DNA of 35,140 nt from Myxococcus vastator (GTDB lineage: Bacteria; Myxococcota; Myxococcia; Myxococcales; Myxococcaceae), in contig NZ_JAAIYB010000032.1 of NCBI RefSeq assembly GCF_010894475.1, positions 1 to 35,140 of the forward strand, in the 5' to 3' direction. This document shows positions 1-10,594 of this stretch, in pieces (position 1 is the first letter of the stretch; every line of letters begins with the position of its first letter). Position numbers and translations under genes: made by a program. The notes under the pieces were generated by a model that saw only the letters and a program-made list of their open reading frames with translations, did no database searches and was not told the DNA's origin.

Positions 1-3142
<3,142 letters not shown>

Positions 3143-3146
<4 letters not shown>

Positions 3147-3805
3147 CGGTGGCATGTGGAGCAGCTCTCGCGCGAGTGGACGTCGTACGCTTCTGCCAAC
3201 TGGCGGCCAAGCTCAGCGGCCTTGGCCTTGTCTTCGGGCGGGGTCCACGTCATGGACGTGATGAACTCCGCCGGACGCAGGTGGGGCTCCGGATTGCGGT
3301 GGCAATCCAGGCACCAGGCCATGGTGAGCGGCGCGGCCTGCTCCACGGCGGCCATCTGGTCGACGCGGCCATGGCAGGTGGCGCAGCCAACGCCCTTGGC
3401 CACGTGGATGGAGTGGTTGAAGTAGACGAAGTCCGGCAGGTTGTGCACGCGGACCCAGGGGATGGGCTGGTCGGAGAAGAACGCCTTGCGGACCTCGGTG
3501 AGGTACGGGCTCTTGTTCCAGACCTGCGCGTGGCAGGACATGCACACCGTGGTGGAGGGGATGCCCGCGGAGGGCGACTCCTCGACCGTCCAATGGCAGT
3601 ACCGACAGTCAATCTGCTCATCACCCGCGTGGTGGCGGTGATCGAACTCGATCGGCTGTTCAACGGGCCGCTGCTGGCCAGTGACGTACGGCGAGCGCAC
3701 GTAGGCCATGAGACCGCCGATGCCGATGGCGGGCACGGCAAGGAGCGCCGCGGCTGACAGCCGCGACACCGTGTTCGTCCAACGTGGGAAGAGAGGGCCG
3801 CTCAT
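3143..3805 (-). CDS. actA: ActA, pentahaem cytochrome c subunit of alternative complex III
   Basis: 220 residues with one N-terminal membrane anchor (about residues 15-35, rich in A, L and I) and then five CXXCH haem sites: CRYCH, CMSCH, CATCH, CLDCH and CSTCH, the last at the extreme C-terminus. This is the expected pentahaem ActA arrangement. It is the first gene of the act operon, and its stop overlaps the actB start by four bases (ATGA), so translation is probably coupled. Complex III oxidises quinol and reduces a c-type cytochrome or oxidase, replacing the bc1 complex. No clear Shine-Dalgarno sequence precedes the ATG at 3805. The next gene on this strand ends about 400 bases upstream, so this is the operon head. 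Confidence 0.93.
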
Positions 3806-4173
3806 ACCAGGACCATGGGCAAGGGGGCTTCGACAGAAGCAGTGACGGGAACGAAAGGCGAGGCGTGGGCGTTGCCGGGCACGGGGAGCGGAGGGGCGTT
3901 CCCGGCCCCAACGGGGCGGGTGGGCGGTGGCTCCTGGCGCACTGAAGGCGAAGCGGACACGTCCAACGAGACCTCTATTAGTAATGCCGTGGGCGGGGCC
4001 CTCCTTCTCTCCCTGCCCTAATGCGGCGCGGGACCATCGGGCATCGACACGGCAGTGTCAACCATTCAGATGTGGCGGTGCGGGGATACCACTTCCACGT
4101 GCGAGGGCGGAAAGTCGCCGTCGCGCGGTGATGAATCTCTCTTCTGGCGGGAGGTAGGGGCGATTGAGCAAAG
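3806..4173. other. Intergenic region upstream of actA (long leader)
   Basis: About 370 bases with no convincing gene. It holds a candidate promoter for actA at 4033-4061, which would give an untranslated leader of about 220 bases. The rest is GC-rich, with one less GC-rich patch around 3974-3986 (tattagtaatg). A short open frame on the plus strand at 3815-4021 has no recognisable product and no ribosome site, and I do not accept it as a gene. Confidence 0.5.
4033..4061 (-). promoter_or_regulatory. Candidate housekeeping promoter for actAB
   Basis: On the minus strand there is a perfect TTGACA (bases 4056-4061), a 17-base spacer and GATGGT (4033-4038), which matches TATAAT at three of six positions. 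Myxobacterial sigma-A promoters often keep a good -35 and a weak -10. It lies about 230 bases before the actA start and reads toward it. No transcript data are available. Confidence 0.4.
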
Positions 4174-4201
4174 CACCCGCCGGGGTGGATCACGCCGGGT
4201 G
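4165..4201 (-). terminator. Hairpin after the HNH gene, possible terminator
   Basis: Two bases past the HNH stop, minus-strand CACCCG (4196-4201) pairs with CGGGTG (4174-4179). Two more pairs follow an internal G-G mismatch. CTTTGCT comes after the stem. The T-rich tail is poor, so intrinsic termination is possible but not certain. It would close the repair-cassette message. Confidence 0.4.
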
Positions 4202-4203
4202 TT

Positions 4204-4569
4204 TCACGGCTCTTCGTCGGTCTCCCGCTTTCGCCAGCGCGCGAGGCGCCGGGCCAGGAGCCGTTCCACCAGCTCCCGGGCGCGTGCGTCCCGGTGATAG
4301 CGGGCGTCATGCCGGGAGCCCTTGCCCTGGTTGCACCGGGCGCAGGCCAGCCCCAGGTTGGTCAGCGCCTCGGTGCCCCCGGCCGTCTTCGGGAGGATGT
4401 GCTCGATGGTGGCGCGGCTGATCGGCTCGCCATCCAAGCCGACCCATAAGTGCGCGTTGCAGTGCAAGCACTTGCCAAGCCACGCCTCGCGGCCCCGGTG
4501 GTCGGCGCGCTCGAAGGTATTATCCGTTTCGATGATACCCAGTATCTTGCGACGCTTGGCGTAGCTCAT
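4204..4569 (-). CDS. Small HNH endonuclease-like protein
   Basis: 121 residues. The start is the ATG at 4569 (MSYAKRRK), one base past the pdeM stop; upstream extensions of the frame are pdeM antiframe. The core runs from about residue 33: a CLHC pair, then IEHILPKT (first histidine), LTNLGLACARCNQGKG (asparagine plus a second CXXC) and a following histidine. This is an HNH nuclease fold with a structural zinc site. The basic C-terminal tail (ARRLARWRKR) may hold DNA. Early codons are less GC-biased than in neighbouring genes, and there is a TTA leucine codon near 4447, which is rare in such a genome; this suggests later arrival. It is the last gene of the repair cassette. An HNH nuclease is not, to my knowledge, a standard member of that cassette. 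Substrate unknown. Confidence 0.8.
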   Translation of the reverse strand: MSYAKRRKILGIIETDNTFERADHRGREAWLGKCLHCNAHLWVGLDGEPISRATIEHILPKTAGGTEALTNLGLACARCNQGKGSRHDARYHRDARARELVERLLARRLARWRKRETDEEP

Positions 4570-4570
4570 C

Positions 4571-5224
4571 CTACACCTCGACGACTGCGGTGCCGGCGAC
4601 GGCGAAGATGCGATCGCCCGCGCGGCGGGAGACGTTGAGTCCCCCCGTGAAGGCGCTGAAGGCCGGGAGCACGCCCACGCCGCGTCCCACTTGAAAGCAG
4701 GGAAGTCGCAGTGTGTCGCTCTTCCCACCCAGCCGCACCATGGGGTGGAGGTGACCTGCCCATACATAGCGGCCGGACACGGGCTCCGGATGGTGGGCGA
4801 AGTGGAAGGGGCCTTCGTCAATGGAGGCCTCGCGGACGTCCAGGCGCCAGCGCTCGGGCAGCGTCTTCACGTGCCGGTCATGGTTGCCCCGCACCAGGAC
4901 GCACGCCACGGAGGCGTGGGACTCCCGCCACACGGCCAGCCGTTCGACGACGGCGGGGGTGAGTCCCTGTCGGGAGTGGATGAGGTCGCCCAGCAGGAGC
5001 AGGCGACGGGCATTGGTGGAGGTGAGCGCCGCGGACAGGCGGGCCAGGTCGTCCTCCAGCACGCCCGTGGGCAGGGGGATGCCGTGCTGCTGGAAGCTCT
5101 CCGTCTTGCCCCAGTGCAGGTCCGCCACGGCCAGGGTGCCGGTGTCGGGCCAGTACAGGGCGCGCTCCGGGAGCAGCTCCAGCAGGGTGCCCGCTAGGCG
5201 GACCTGGCATCTTCGCGAGTCCAT
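4571..5224 (-). CDS. pdeM: PdeM-type metallophosphoesterase, ligase-associated
   Basis: 217 residues, about the full family length. Calcineurin-type metal ligands appear in order: DLH (D35, H37), GD (D80), GNHD (N114, H115), AHH (about 144-145) and GHLHP (H158, H160). This is the ligase-associated DNA damage response phosphoesterase/endonuclease that travels with the ligase, exonuclease and helicase found upstream here. The ATG at 5224 lies inside the end of the helicase gene (31-base overlap), so the genes are translated together. It is predicted to be cytoplasmic and manganese-dependent, acting on DNA ends or phosphodiesters; the exact substrate cannot be read from sequence. Confidence 0.9.
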   Translation of the reverse strand: MDSRRCQVRLAGTLLELLPERALYWPDTGTLAVADLHWGKTESFQQHGIPLPTGVLEDDLARLSAALTSTNARRLLLLGDLIHSRQGLTPAVVERLAVWRESHASVACVLVRGNHDRHVKTLPERWRLDVREASIDEGPFHFAHHPEPVSGRYVWAGHLHPMVRLGGKSDTLRLPCFQVGRGVGVLPAFSAFTGGLNVSRRAGDRIFAVAGTAVVEV

Positions 5225-7776
5225 CGCTCCTTCAAGCGCTCCACCCGCTCCAGCAGGGACTCGCTGGACAGGCTCGCGCTGATGCGCTCGACGACGAGCG
5301 GGAAGCCGAGCGGCGTGGGCCGGCGGACCTGGATGAGCTCCAGGGGCGCGGCCTGAAGCCGCTCCAGGGTCCGCTCCAGGCGCCCCTCCTCGAACTGTTG
5401 CTCCAGCACCTCCCGGCGGGCCTGGACGAGCAGGAGGTTGTCCGGGTCGTATTTGATGAAGACGTCGTGCAGCAGCGACGCGCTGGCCTGGACCTGTCGC
5501 GAGGACTTGCGCGCGCCGGGCAGGCCCGGCAGCACCAGCCCGGCGATGCGCGCGATGTCTCGGAACTGGCGCTTCGACAGCTCTCCGACGTTGACGCTCT
5601 CCAGGACGTCCGCCTCCAGCCGCTCGCGGGTGAAGAGGGCGGGGCGCAGCGCCTCCTCGAAGGGGAAGGGCGTGGGCGTGAGCAGCTCCAGGCCGTAGTC
5701 ATTCACCGACAGGGTGAAGGTGGCCTTGCGCAGGCGCGTCAGCCGCAGCGCCAGCAGCGCGGCCAGTCCCTCATGCACCAGTCGTCCTTCAAAGGGGTAG
5801 AGGAAGAGGTGGTGGCCGTCGCGCGTCTGGCACGTCTCCGCGAGGAGGAGGTCCGCCGCGGGGATGCGGGACAGGCGGGCCTGCGCGTCCAGCACGGGCC
5901 AGGCCGCGGCCAGCTCGTCCGAGGTGACGTCGCCATGGCGCGCGGTGTCCAGCGTGCGCCGCACGGCGGCGGCCAGTGAGCTGGACAAGGGCAGGCGACT
6001 GCCACCCCAGCGCGGCGTCTGGGTGACCTTCGTCTTCGCGGGCCGCACGTAGGCGGTCATGTCCTGGAGGCGGCTGAACTCCAGCTTCTTCCCCGCGAAG
6101 ATGAAGGTGTCGCCCGGCTTGAGGCGGCTGACGTAGGACTCCTCCACGCTGCCCAGGCGCCCGCCGCTCCAGTAGCGCAGCTGCACCACGGCGTCGGAGG
6201 TGATGGTGCCGATGTTGATGCGGTGCATGCGGGCCACGCGCGCGTCCGCGACGACGCAGCGGCCCTCGTGCTCCACCACGCGGCGGAACTCCGGGTAGGC
6301 GCGCAGCGTGGGGCTGCCCTCGCGGACCAGGGACAGGGTCCACGCGAACGCCTCGTCGGTGAGGCTGGCGAACGCCGCCGCGGTGCGCACCTCGTCGCGC
6401 AAGGCCTCGGGCGTGAAGCCGCCGCCCAGGGCGCACGTCACCAGGTGCTGCGCCAGGACGTCCAGCGGCTGGGTCGGAGGTGTGCGGGCCTCCACCTCGC
6501 GGCGCAGGAGCGCGTCCTTGGCGGCGGCCATCTCCACCAGCTCCAGCGCGTGCGTGGGGACGAAGAGGATGTGACAGGTGGCGCCGGGACGGTGGGCGCC
6601 GCGGCCCGCGCGCTGCATCGTCCGGCCAATGCCCTTGGGGCTGCCCACCTGCACCACGCGCTCCACCGGGCCGAAGTCCACGCCCAAATCCAGCGACGAG
6701 GTGCACACCACGATGCGCAGCGAGCCTTCCTTGAGGCCGCTCTCCACGCGCTCGCGCTCCTCGCGGTCGATGGAGCCATGGTGGAGCGCGATGAGGTGCT
6801 CCCACTCTGGACGGGCGAAGCGAAGGCCCGCGAACCAGCGCTCGGCCTGGGAGCGCGTGTTGGTGAAGATGAGCGTGGAGCGCTCCGCGTCCAGCCACGC
6901 GCCCACGCGGGCCAGCATGGAGAAGCCCAGGTGGCCCGCCCAGGGGAACGCATCCACGGACTCGGGCAGCAGCGTCTCCACGACGACGGGCCGCTCCAGC
7001 GCCGCGCTCACAATCGTGGGTGTCTGGCCGGTGCCCACGGCGTGACGGGCGGCCTCGTCCAGATTGGCCAGCGTGGCGGACAGCGCCCAGGTGCGCAGGC
7101 CCGGTGCGAAGTGGCGCAGGCGGGCCAGCGCCAGCTCCAATTGTGAACCTCGCTTGGAGCCGAGCAGCTCGTGCCACTCGTCCACGATGACGGAGCGCAG
7201 CGACGCGAACAGCTCGGGGGCCCGCTCATGCGTGAGCAGGACGCACAGTGACTCCGGCGTGGTGATGAGCACCTGCGGCAGCCGCTCCCGCTGACGCTGG
7301 CGCACCGAGGAGGACGTGTCGCCGGTGCGGCTCTCCACGGTGATGTCCGCGTCCAGCACGGCGAGGGGCTCCCTCAACGCCTTCTCCACGTCCCGGGACA
7401 CCGCGCGCAGCGGCGTCACGTAGAGGAGCTGAAGCCCGGGCTGTCCCTGCGCCGCCACGTCCGCGAGCGGGCCCAGGTAGGCCGCGTACGTCTTGCCTGC
7501 GCCGGTGGGGACGTGGATGAGCCCGCTTTCGCCGCGCGCGTGGGCGGCCCAGGCTTCTTCTTGGAATGGATAGGGCGTCCACCCCTTCGCGTGGAACCAG
7601 CCGCGCAGCCGGTCCAGGGGTGATTCACGCGTTCGCGCTTGAGTCGATGCGCGCTGGAGGCGAGGCCGCCTGGGCTCGCGCGGAGCCTTCGCGGCCGGGG
7701 GCTCGGTGGTGGCGCGCAGGGCCTTGCGACTGGCGGCAATCTGCGCCCGCAGGGAGCGAGGCCTACCCGCTGGCAT
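5194..7776 (-). CDS. Ligase-associated DEXH-box DNA helicase (Lhr-like)
   Basis: 860 residues from the ATG at 7776 (MPAGRPRS), which overlaps the ligase stop by 14 bases. The frame is open farther upstream, but that part is ligase antiframe. A basic, low-complexity N-terminus of about 55 residues precedes the helicase core. Walker A PTGAGKT is at 90-96, TPES at about 173-176, DEWH at 199-202, LSATLAN follows, and motif VI is QRAGRGAHRPG. The C-terminal half is the Lhr-type extension with winged-helix-like segments. It matches the DEXH helicases of ligase-associated repair cassettes, probably an ATP-driven 3'-5' translocase that prepares nicked or damaged DNA for the exonuclease and ligase encoded beside it. 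Confidence 0.92.
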   Translation of the reverse strand: MPAGRPRSLRAQIAASRKALRATTEPPAAKAPREPRRPRLQRASTQARTRESPLDRLRGWFHAKGWTPYPFQEEAWAAHARGESGLIHVPTGAGKTYAAYLGPLADVAAQGQPGLQLLYVTPLRAVSRDVEKALREPLAVLDADITVESRTGDTSSSVRQRQRERLPQVLITTPESLCVLLTHERAPELFASLRSVIVDEWHELLGSKRGSQLELALARLRHFAPGLRTWALSATLANLDEAARHAVGTGQTPTIVSAALERPVVVETLLPESVDAFPWAGHLGFSMLARVGAWLDAERSTLIFTNTRSQAERWFAGLRFARPEWEHLIALHHGSIDREERERVESGLKEGSLRIVVCTSSLDLGVDFGPVERVVQVGSPKGIGRTMQRAGRGAHRPGATCHILFVPTHALELVEMAAAKDALLRREVEARTPPTQPLDVLAQHLVTCALGGGFTPEALRDEVRTAAAFASLTDEAFAWTLSLVREGSPTLRAYPEFRRVVEHEGRCVVADARVARMHRINIGTITSDAVVQLRYWSGGRLGSVEESYVSRLKPGDTFIFAGKKLEFSRLQDMTAYVRPAKTKVTQTPRWGGSRLPLSSSLAAAVRRTLDTARHGDVTSDELAAAWPVLDAQARLSRIPAADLLLAETCQTRDGHHLFLYPFEGRLVHEGLAALLALRLTRLRKATFTLSVNDYGLELLTPTPFPFEEALRPALFTRERLEADVLESVNVGELSKRQFRDIARIAGLVLPGLPGARKSSRQVQASASLLHDVFIKYDPDNLLLVQARREVLEQQFEEGRLERTLERLQAAPLELIQVRRPTPLGFPLVVERISASLSSESLLERVERLKERWTREDARSA

Positions 7777-9358
7777 GGAGCAGCTCCTTGAGCGAGTCAA
7801 GCGTGTCCGCGTCCCGCGGCTTCTTGTCCGTCCGCCAGCGGGCGATTCGGGGGAAGCGCAGCGCGACGCCTGACTTGTGACGCGGCGAGGATTGGATGCC
7901 CTCGAAGTGCAGCTCGAACACCTGCTCGGGCTCCACCGAGCGCACCGGGCCGTACTTCTCCCGCGTGTGCGCGCGAATCCACCGGTCCAGCCGGCCAATC
8001 TCCGCGTCCGTCAGGCCGGAGTACGCCTTCGTCACCGGCTGGAGCTCCGTGCCGTTCCACACCGCGAAGGTGTAGTCGGTGTACAGCGACGAGCGCCGGC
8101 CGTGGCCCGGATGCGCGTACAGCAGCACCGCGTCCACCGTGAACGGGTCAATCTTCCACTTCCACCAGTCGCCCCGCTTGCGCCCGGTGAGGTACGGCGA
8201 CTCCAGGCGCTTGAGCATGAAGCCCTCGACGTTGCGCGCTCGCGCCTCGCCCCGCGCGGTGGCCAGGTCCTCCCAGGTGGCCGCTTGCACGACGGGGGAG
8301 ACGGGCAGCCGCGGCACGTCCTTCAACAGCGCCTCCAGCTTCGCGCGCCGCTCGCGCAGCGGCTGGCTCCGGAGGTCCTCGCCTCCCAGCTCCAGCACGT
8401 CGTAGGCGATGAAGGCCGCGGGGGCTTCGGCCAGCACCTTGGGCGTCAGCTTCTGCCGGCCGATGCGCCGCTGGAGCAGGGCGAAGGGCAGGGGCGTTCC
8501 GTCCGCGTAGGCCAGCACCTCGCCGTCCAGCACCGTGCCTTCGGGCAGCGCCGCCGAGGCGTCCGCGATTTCAGGGAAGCGCTCGGTGATGAGCTCCTCG
8601 CCCCGGCTCCACAGATGCACGCTGCCCTCGCGGCGGATGAGCTGGCCCCGGATGCCGTCCCACTTCCACTCCACCAGCCACTCCGCCCGGTCGCCCAGGT
8701 CCCCGGGTGGCTGCTCCAGCGGTGACGCGAGGTAGAAGGGGTAGGGCCGGGAGCTGTCGCCGTCCGACACGTCCTGGGACACGAGCTGCCGGAAGAAGGT
8801 GGGCGAGGGCGTCCACGTCCCCATCAGCCGGTGCGCCACGCTGGGCGCGGGCAGGCCCGCCACCTGCGCCACCGCGCGGACCACCAGCGTGGAGGACACG
8901 CCCACGCGCAGCTCGCCGGTGAGCATCTTGTTGAGCAGGAACAGCTCGCGCCGGGGCATGGCGTGCCACCAGGACAGCACCTGCGCGCGTTGCCCGGCGG
9001 CATCCAGTTGACGCAGCGGCAACAGGCGTTGCTCCAGCCAGGCGGACAGAGGCAGCTCCTCGGTCCGCGCCGGGCGCTCGCGTGCGTCCAGCAGCAGGGC
9101 AATCACCTCCGCCAGGTCGCCCACGGAGGCGTAGACCTCCTCGAAGAGCCAGCCGGGGATGCCCGTCAGCTCCTGCGTCCACCCCACCAGCAGCTTCGTG
9201 GGAATCAGCCGCTTCAGCTTCTGGCCCGTGAGGAAGTAGAGCGCCCACGCCGCGTCCTCCGGGGGCGCTTCCTGGAAGTAGCGCGCGAGCGCTTCCACCT
9301 TGGCGTTGGTGGACGTGGTCTGGTCCAGCGCTTCGTAGAGGTCCGCCAGTCGCCGCAC
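7763..9358 (-). CDS. ATP-dependent DNA ligase, ligase-associated cassette type
   Basis: 531 residues. The start is a GTG at 9358; a GGAGG eight bases before it, inside the end of the exonuclease gene, supports this choice. Residues 1-200 form the alpha-helical DNA-binding domain. The nucleotidyltransferase domain starts at the adenylation motif EWKWDG (catalytic lysine near 232), followed by DGEVLAY (motif III), VEGFMLKRL (motif IV) and WWKWKIDP (motif V). The OB-fold ends the protein. It seals nicks using ATP and is separate from the NAD-dependent replicative LigA. No Ku gene lies in this window. Its stop overlaps the helicase start. Confidence 0.94.
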   Translation of the reverse strand: MRRLADLYEALDQTTSTNAKVEALARYFQEAPPEDAAWALYFLTGQKLKRLIPTKLLVGWTQELTGIPGWLFEEVYASVGDLAEVIALLLDARERPARTEELPLSAWLEQRLLPLRQLDAAGQRAQVLSWWHAMPRRELFLLNKMLTGELRVGVSSTLVVRAVAQVAGLPAPSVAHRLMGTWTPSPTFFRQLVSQDVSDGDSSRPYPFYLASPLEQPPGDLGDRAEWLVEWKWDGIRGQLIRREGSVHLWSRGEELITERFPEIADASAALPEGTVLDGEVLAYADGTPLPFALLQRRIGRQKLTPKVLAEAPAAFIAYDVLELGGEDLRSQPLRERRAKLEALLKDVPRLPVSPVVQAATWEDLATARGEARARNVEGFMLKRLESPYLTGRKRGDWWKWKIDPFTVDAVLLYAHPGHGRRSSLYTDYTFAVWNGTELQPVTKAYSGLTDAEIGRLDRWIRAHTREKYGPVRSVEPEQVFELHFEGIQSSPRHKSGVALRFPRIARWRTDKKPRDADTLDSLKELLHASG

Positions 9359-9361
9359 GCG

Positions 9362-10348
9362 TCAATCCTCCGCTTCGCCTTCGAAGGGCGTGGCCAGGGG
9401 CGCGGCGTCCACGCCCTGTTCGCGCAGGTAGTGGGCCAGCGGCTCGGTGTAGCCGTGTGTCACCAGCACGCGCTCCGCCTGGGTGTCCTTCACCGTGCGC
9501 AGCAGGTCCGGCCAGTCCGCGTGGTCCGACAGCACGAAGCCGCGGTCGAAGCCCCGGCGGCGGCGGTTGCCGCGAACGCGCATCCAGCCGGACGCGAAGC
9601 CCGTCTCGTAGTCACCGAAGCGGCGCATCCACGTGGAGCCGCTCGCGCTCGGCGGCGCCAATACCAGCGCTCCCGCGAACGAGGTGCCCTTCTCCACCTC
9701 GGACACCAATCGCGTGGGCAACATGTGGACGCCCGCGTCCCGGTACACGTCCACCAGGGCGTGCAGCGCGCCGTGGACGAACACGGTGCGGTCCGTCCGC
9801 TTCGCCAGCTCCGCGAGCAGCCGCTGCGCCTTGCCCAGCGCGTAGCAGAACAGCACCGCCGCGCGGCCCAGCGCGCGGTTGGCGTCCCACCACCGCAGGA
9901 TGTCCTCGGCCACCTGCTCCGTCGCGTCCCAGCGGAAGATGGGCAGGCCGAACGTCGCCTCGGTGATGAAGGTGTGGCAGGGGACGACCTCGAAGGGCGC
10001 GCACGTGGGGTCCGGCGCGCGCTTGTAGTCACCGGACACCACCCACGTCTCCCCGCCGTGCTCCACGCGCAGCTGCGCGCTGCCCAGCACGTGGCCCGCG
10101 GGATGGAAGCTGATGGTGACGCCGTTGATGCTCAACCGTTCGCCGTAGTCGAGCGTGTCGATGGTGGCGTCCGCGCCCAATCTCCGGTGCAGCAGTCCCT
10201 TGCCTGCCCGGGCGCCCAGATAATGGCGGCTGCCACCGCGGGCGTGGTCGCCATGCGCGTGGGTGATGAGCGCCCGGTCCACCGGACGCCAGGGGTCGAC
10301 GTGGAAGCCGCCGGGAACGCAGTAGAGCCCCTGAGGCGTCACCGTCAT
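9362..10348 (-). CDS. Ligase-associated DNA exonuclease, metallo-beta-lactamase/beta-CASP fold
   Basis: 328 residues from the ATG at 10348 (MTVTPQGLYC); upstream frame is intergenic. Zinc ligands: THAHGDH (H30, H32, D34, H35), HPAGHVLGSAQ, SGDYKR, and LSDHADW plus VTHGY near the C-terminus, as in SNM1/CPSF-like nucleases. It is the family member linked to ATP-dependent ligase, DEXH helicase and PdeM, and it heads that operon here; the ligase GTG follows after three bases. It is expected to trim DNA 5' ends before ligation. The promoter should lie in the 246-base divergent gap shared with trpE; I saw no strong consensus there on this strand. Confidence 0.93.
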   Translation of the reverse strand: MTVTPQGLYCVPGGFHVDPWRPVDRALITHAHGDHARGGSRHYLGARAGKGLLHRRLGADATIDTLDYGERLSINGVTISFHPAGHVLGSAQLRVEHGGETWVVSGDYKRAPDPTCAPFEVVPCHTFITEATFGLPIFRWDATEQVAEDILRWWDANRALGRAAVLFCYALGKAQRLLAELAKRTDRTVFVHGALHALVDVYRDAGVHMLPTRLVSEVEKGTSFAGALVLAPPSASGSTWMRRFGDYETGFASGWMRVRGNRRRRGFDRGFVLSDHADWPDLLRTVKDTQAERVLVTHGYTEPLAHYLREQGVDAAPLATPFEGEAED

Positions 10349-10447
10349 CAATGGAGCGGAAGGAGCGGCACGCAAAGTCCCATTCAGATAGCGAGGGGCT
10401 CGGAGCCGGACCACCCGGGGTGGGACGTCGCCTCACCGGCGGGAGCT

Positions 10448-10466
10448 CCCCGGGCTGCTCCCCGGG
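10448..10466. other. GC hairpin in the divergent exonuclease/trpE intergenic region
   Basis: CCCCGGG occurs twice (10448-10454 and 10460-10466). Because CCCGGG is its own complement, the copies can pair into a six-base stem with a six-base loop. It lies between two divergent genes and could be an operator or only composition. No other element of the 10349-10500 stretch stands out. Confidence 0.3.
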
Positions 10467-10519
10467 CACCCGCTGGCCTGGGGCTTGCGTGACGTGCGCG
10501 GAGGAATATCGGACCGCTT

Positions 10520-10559
10520 GGAGGACTCCCCCTGGACGGGGGATAACCCCATTCCCCCC
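10520..10559 (+). promoter_or_regulatory. Possible trpE leader with competing hairpins
   Basis: Four C or G blocks sit 36-75 bases before trpE: CCCCC (10528-10532), GGGGG (10538-10542), CCCC (10547-10550) and CCCCCC (10554-10559). The G block can pair with only one C block at a time, so mutually exclusive stems are possible. A TGG (Trp) codon of an upstream open frame falls in the first loop (10533-10535). There is no run of Trp codons and no U tract, so this is only a candidate attenuation or ribosome-access switch. Confidence 0.25.
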
Positions 10560-10594
10560 TGCCGTGATGCGCGGTGGGAAGCGAGTCAGCGACG

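Noticed and set aside
3815-4021. 68-codon plus-strand frame in the act upstream region
   Set aside because: Low-complexity G-rich translation, no ribosome site and no related protein that I recognise.
7777-7998. Upstream extension of the helicase frame by 74 codons
   Set aside because: These codons are the ligase gene read in another phase (R/S/T-rich); the ATG at 7776 gives a normal N-terminus.
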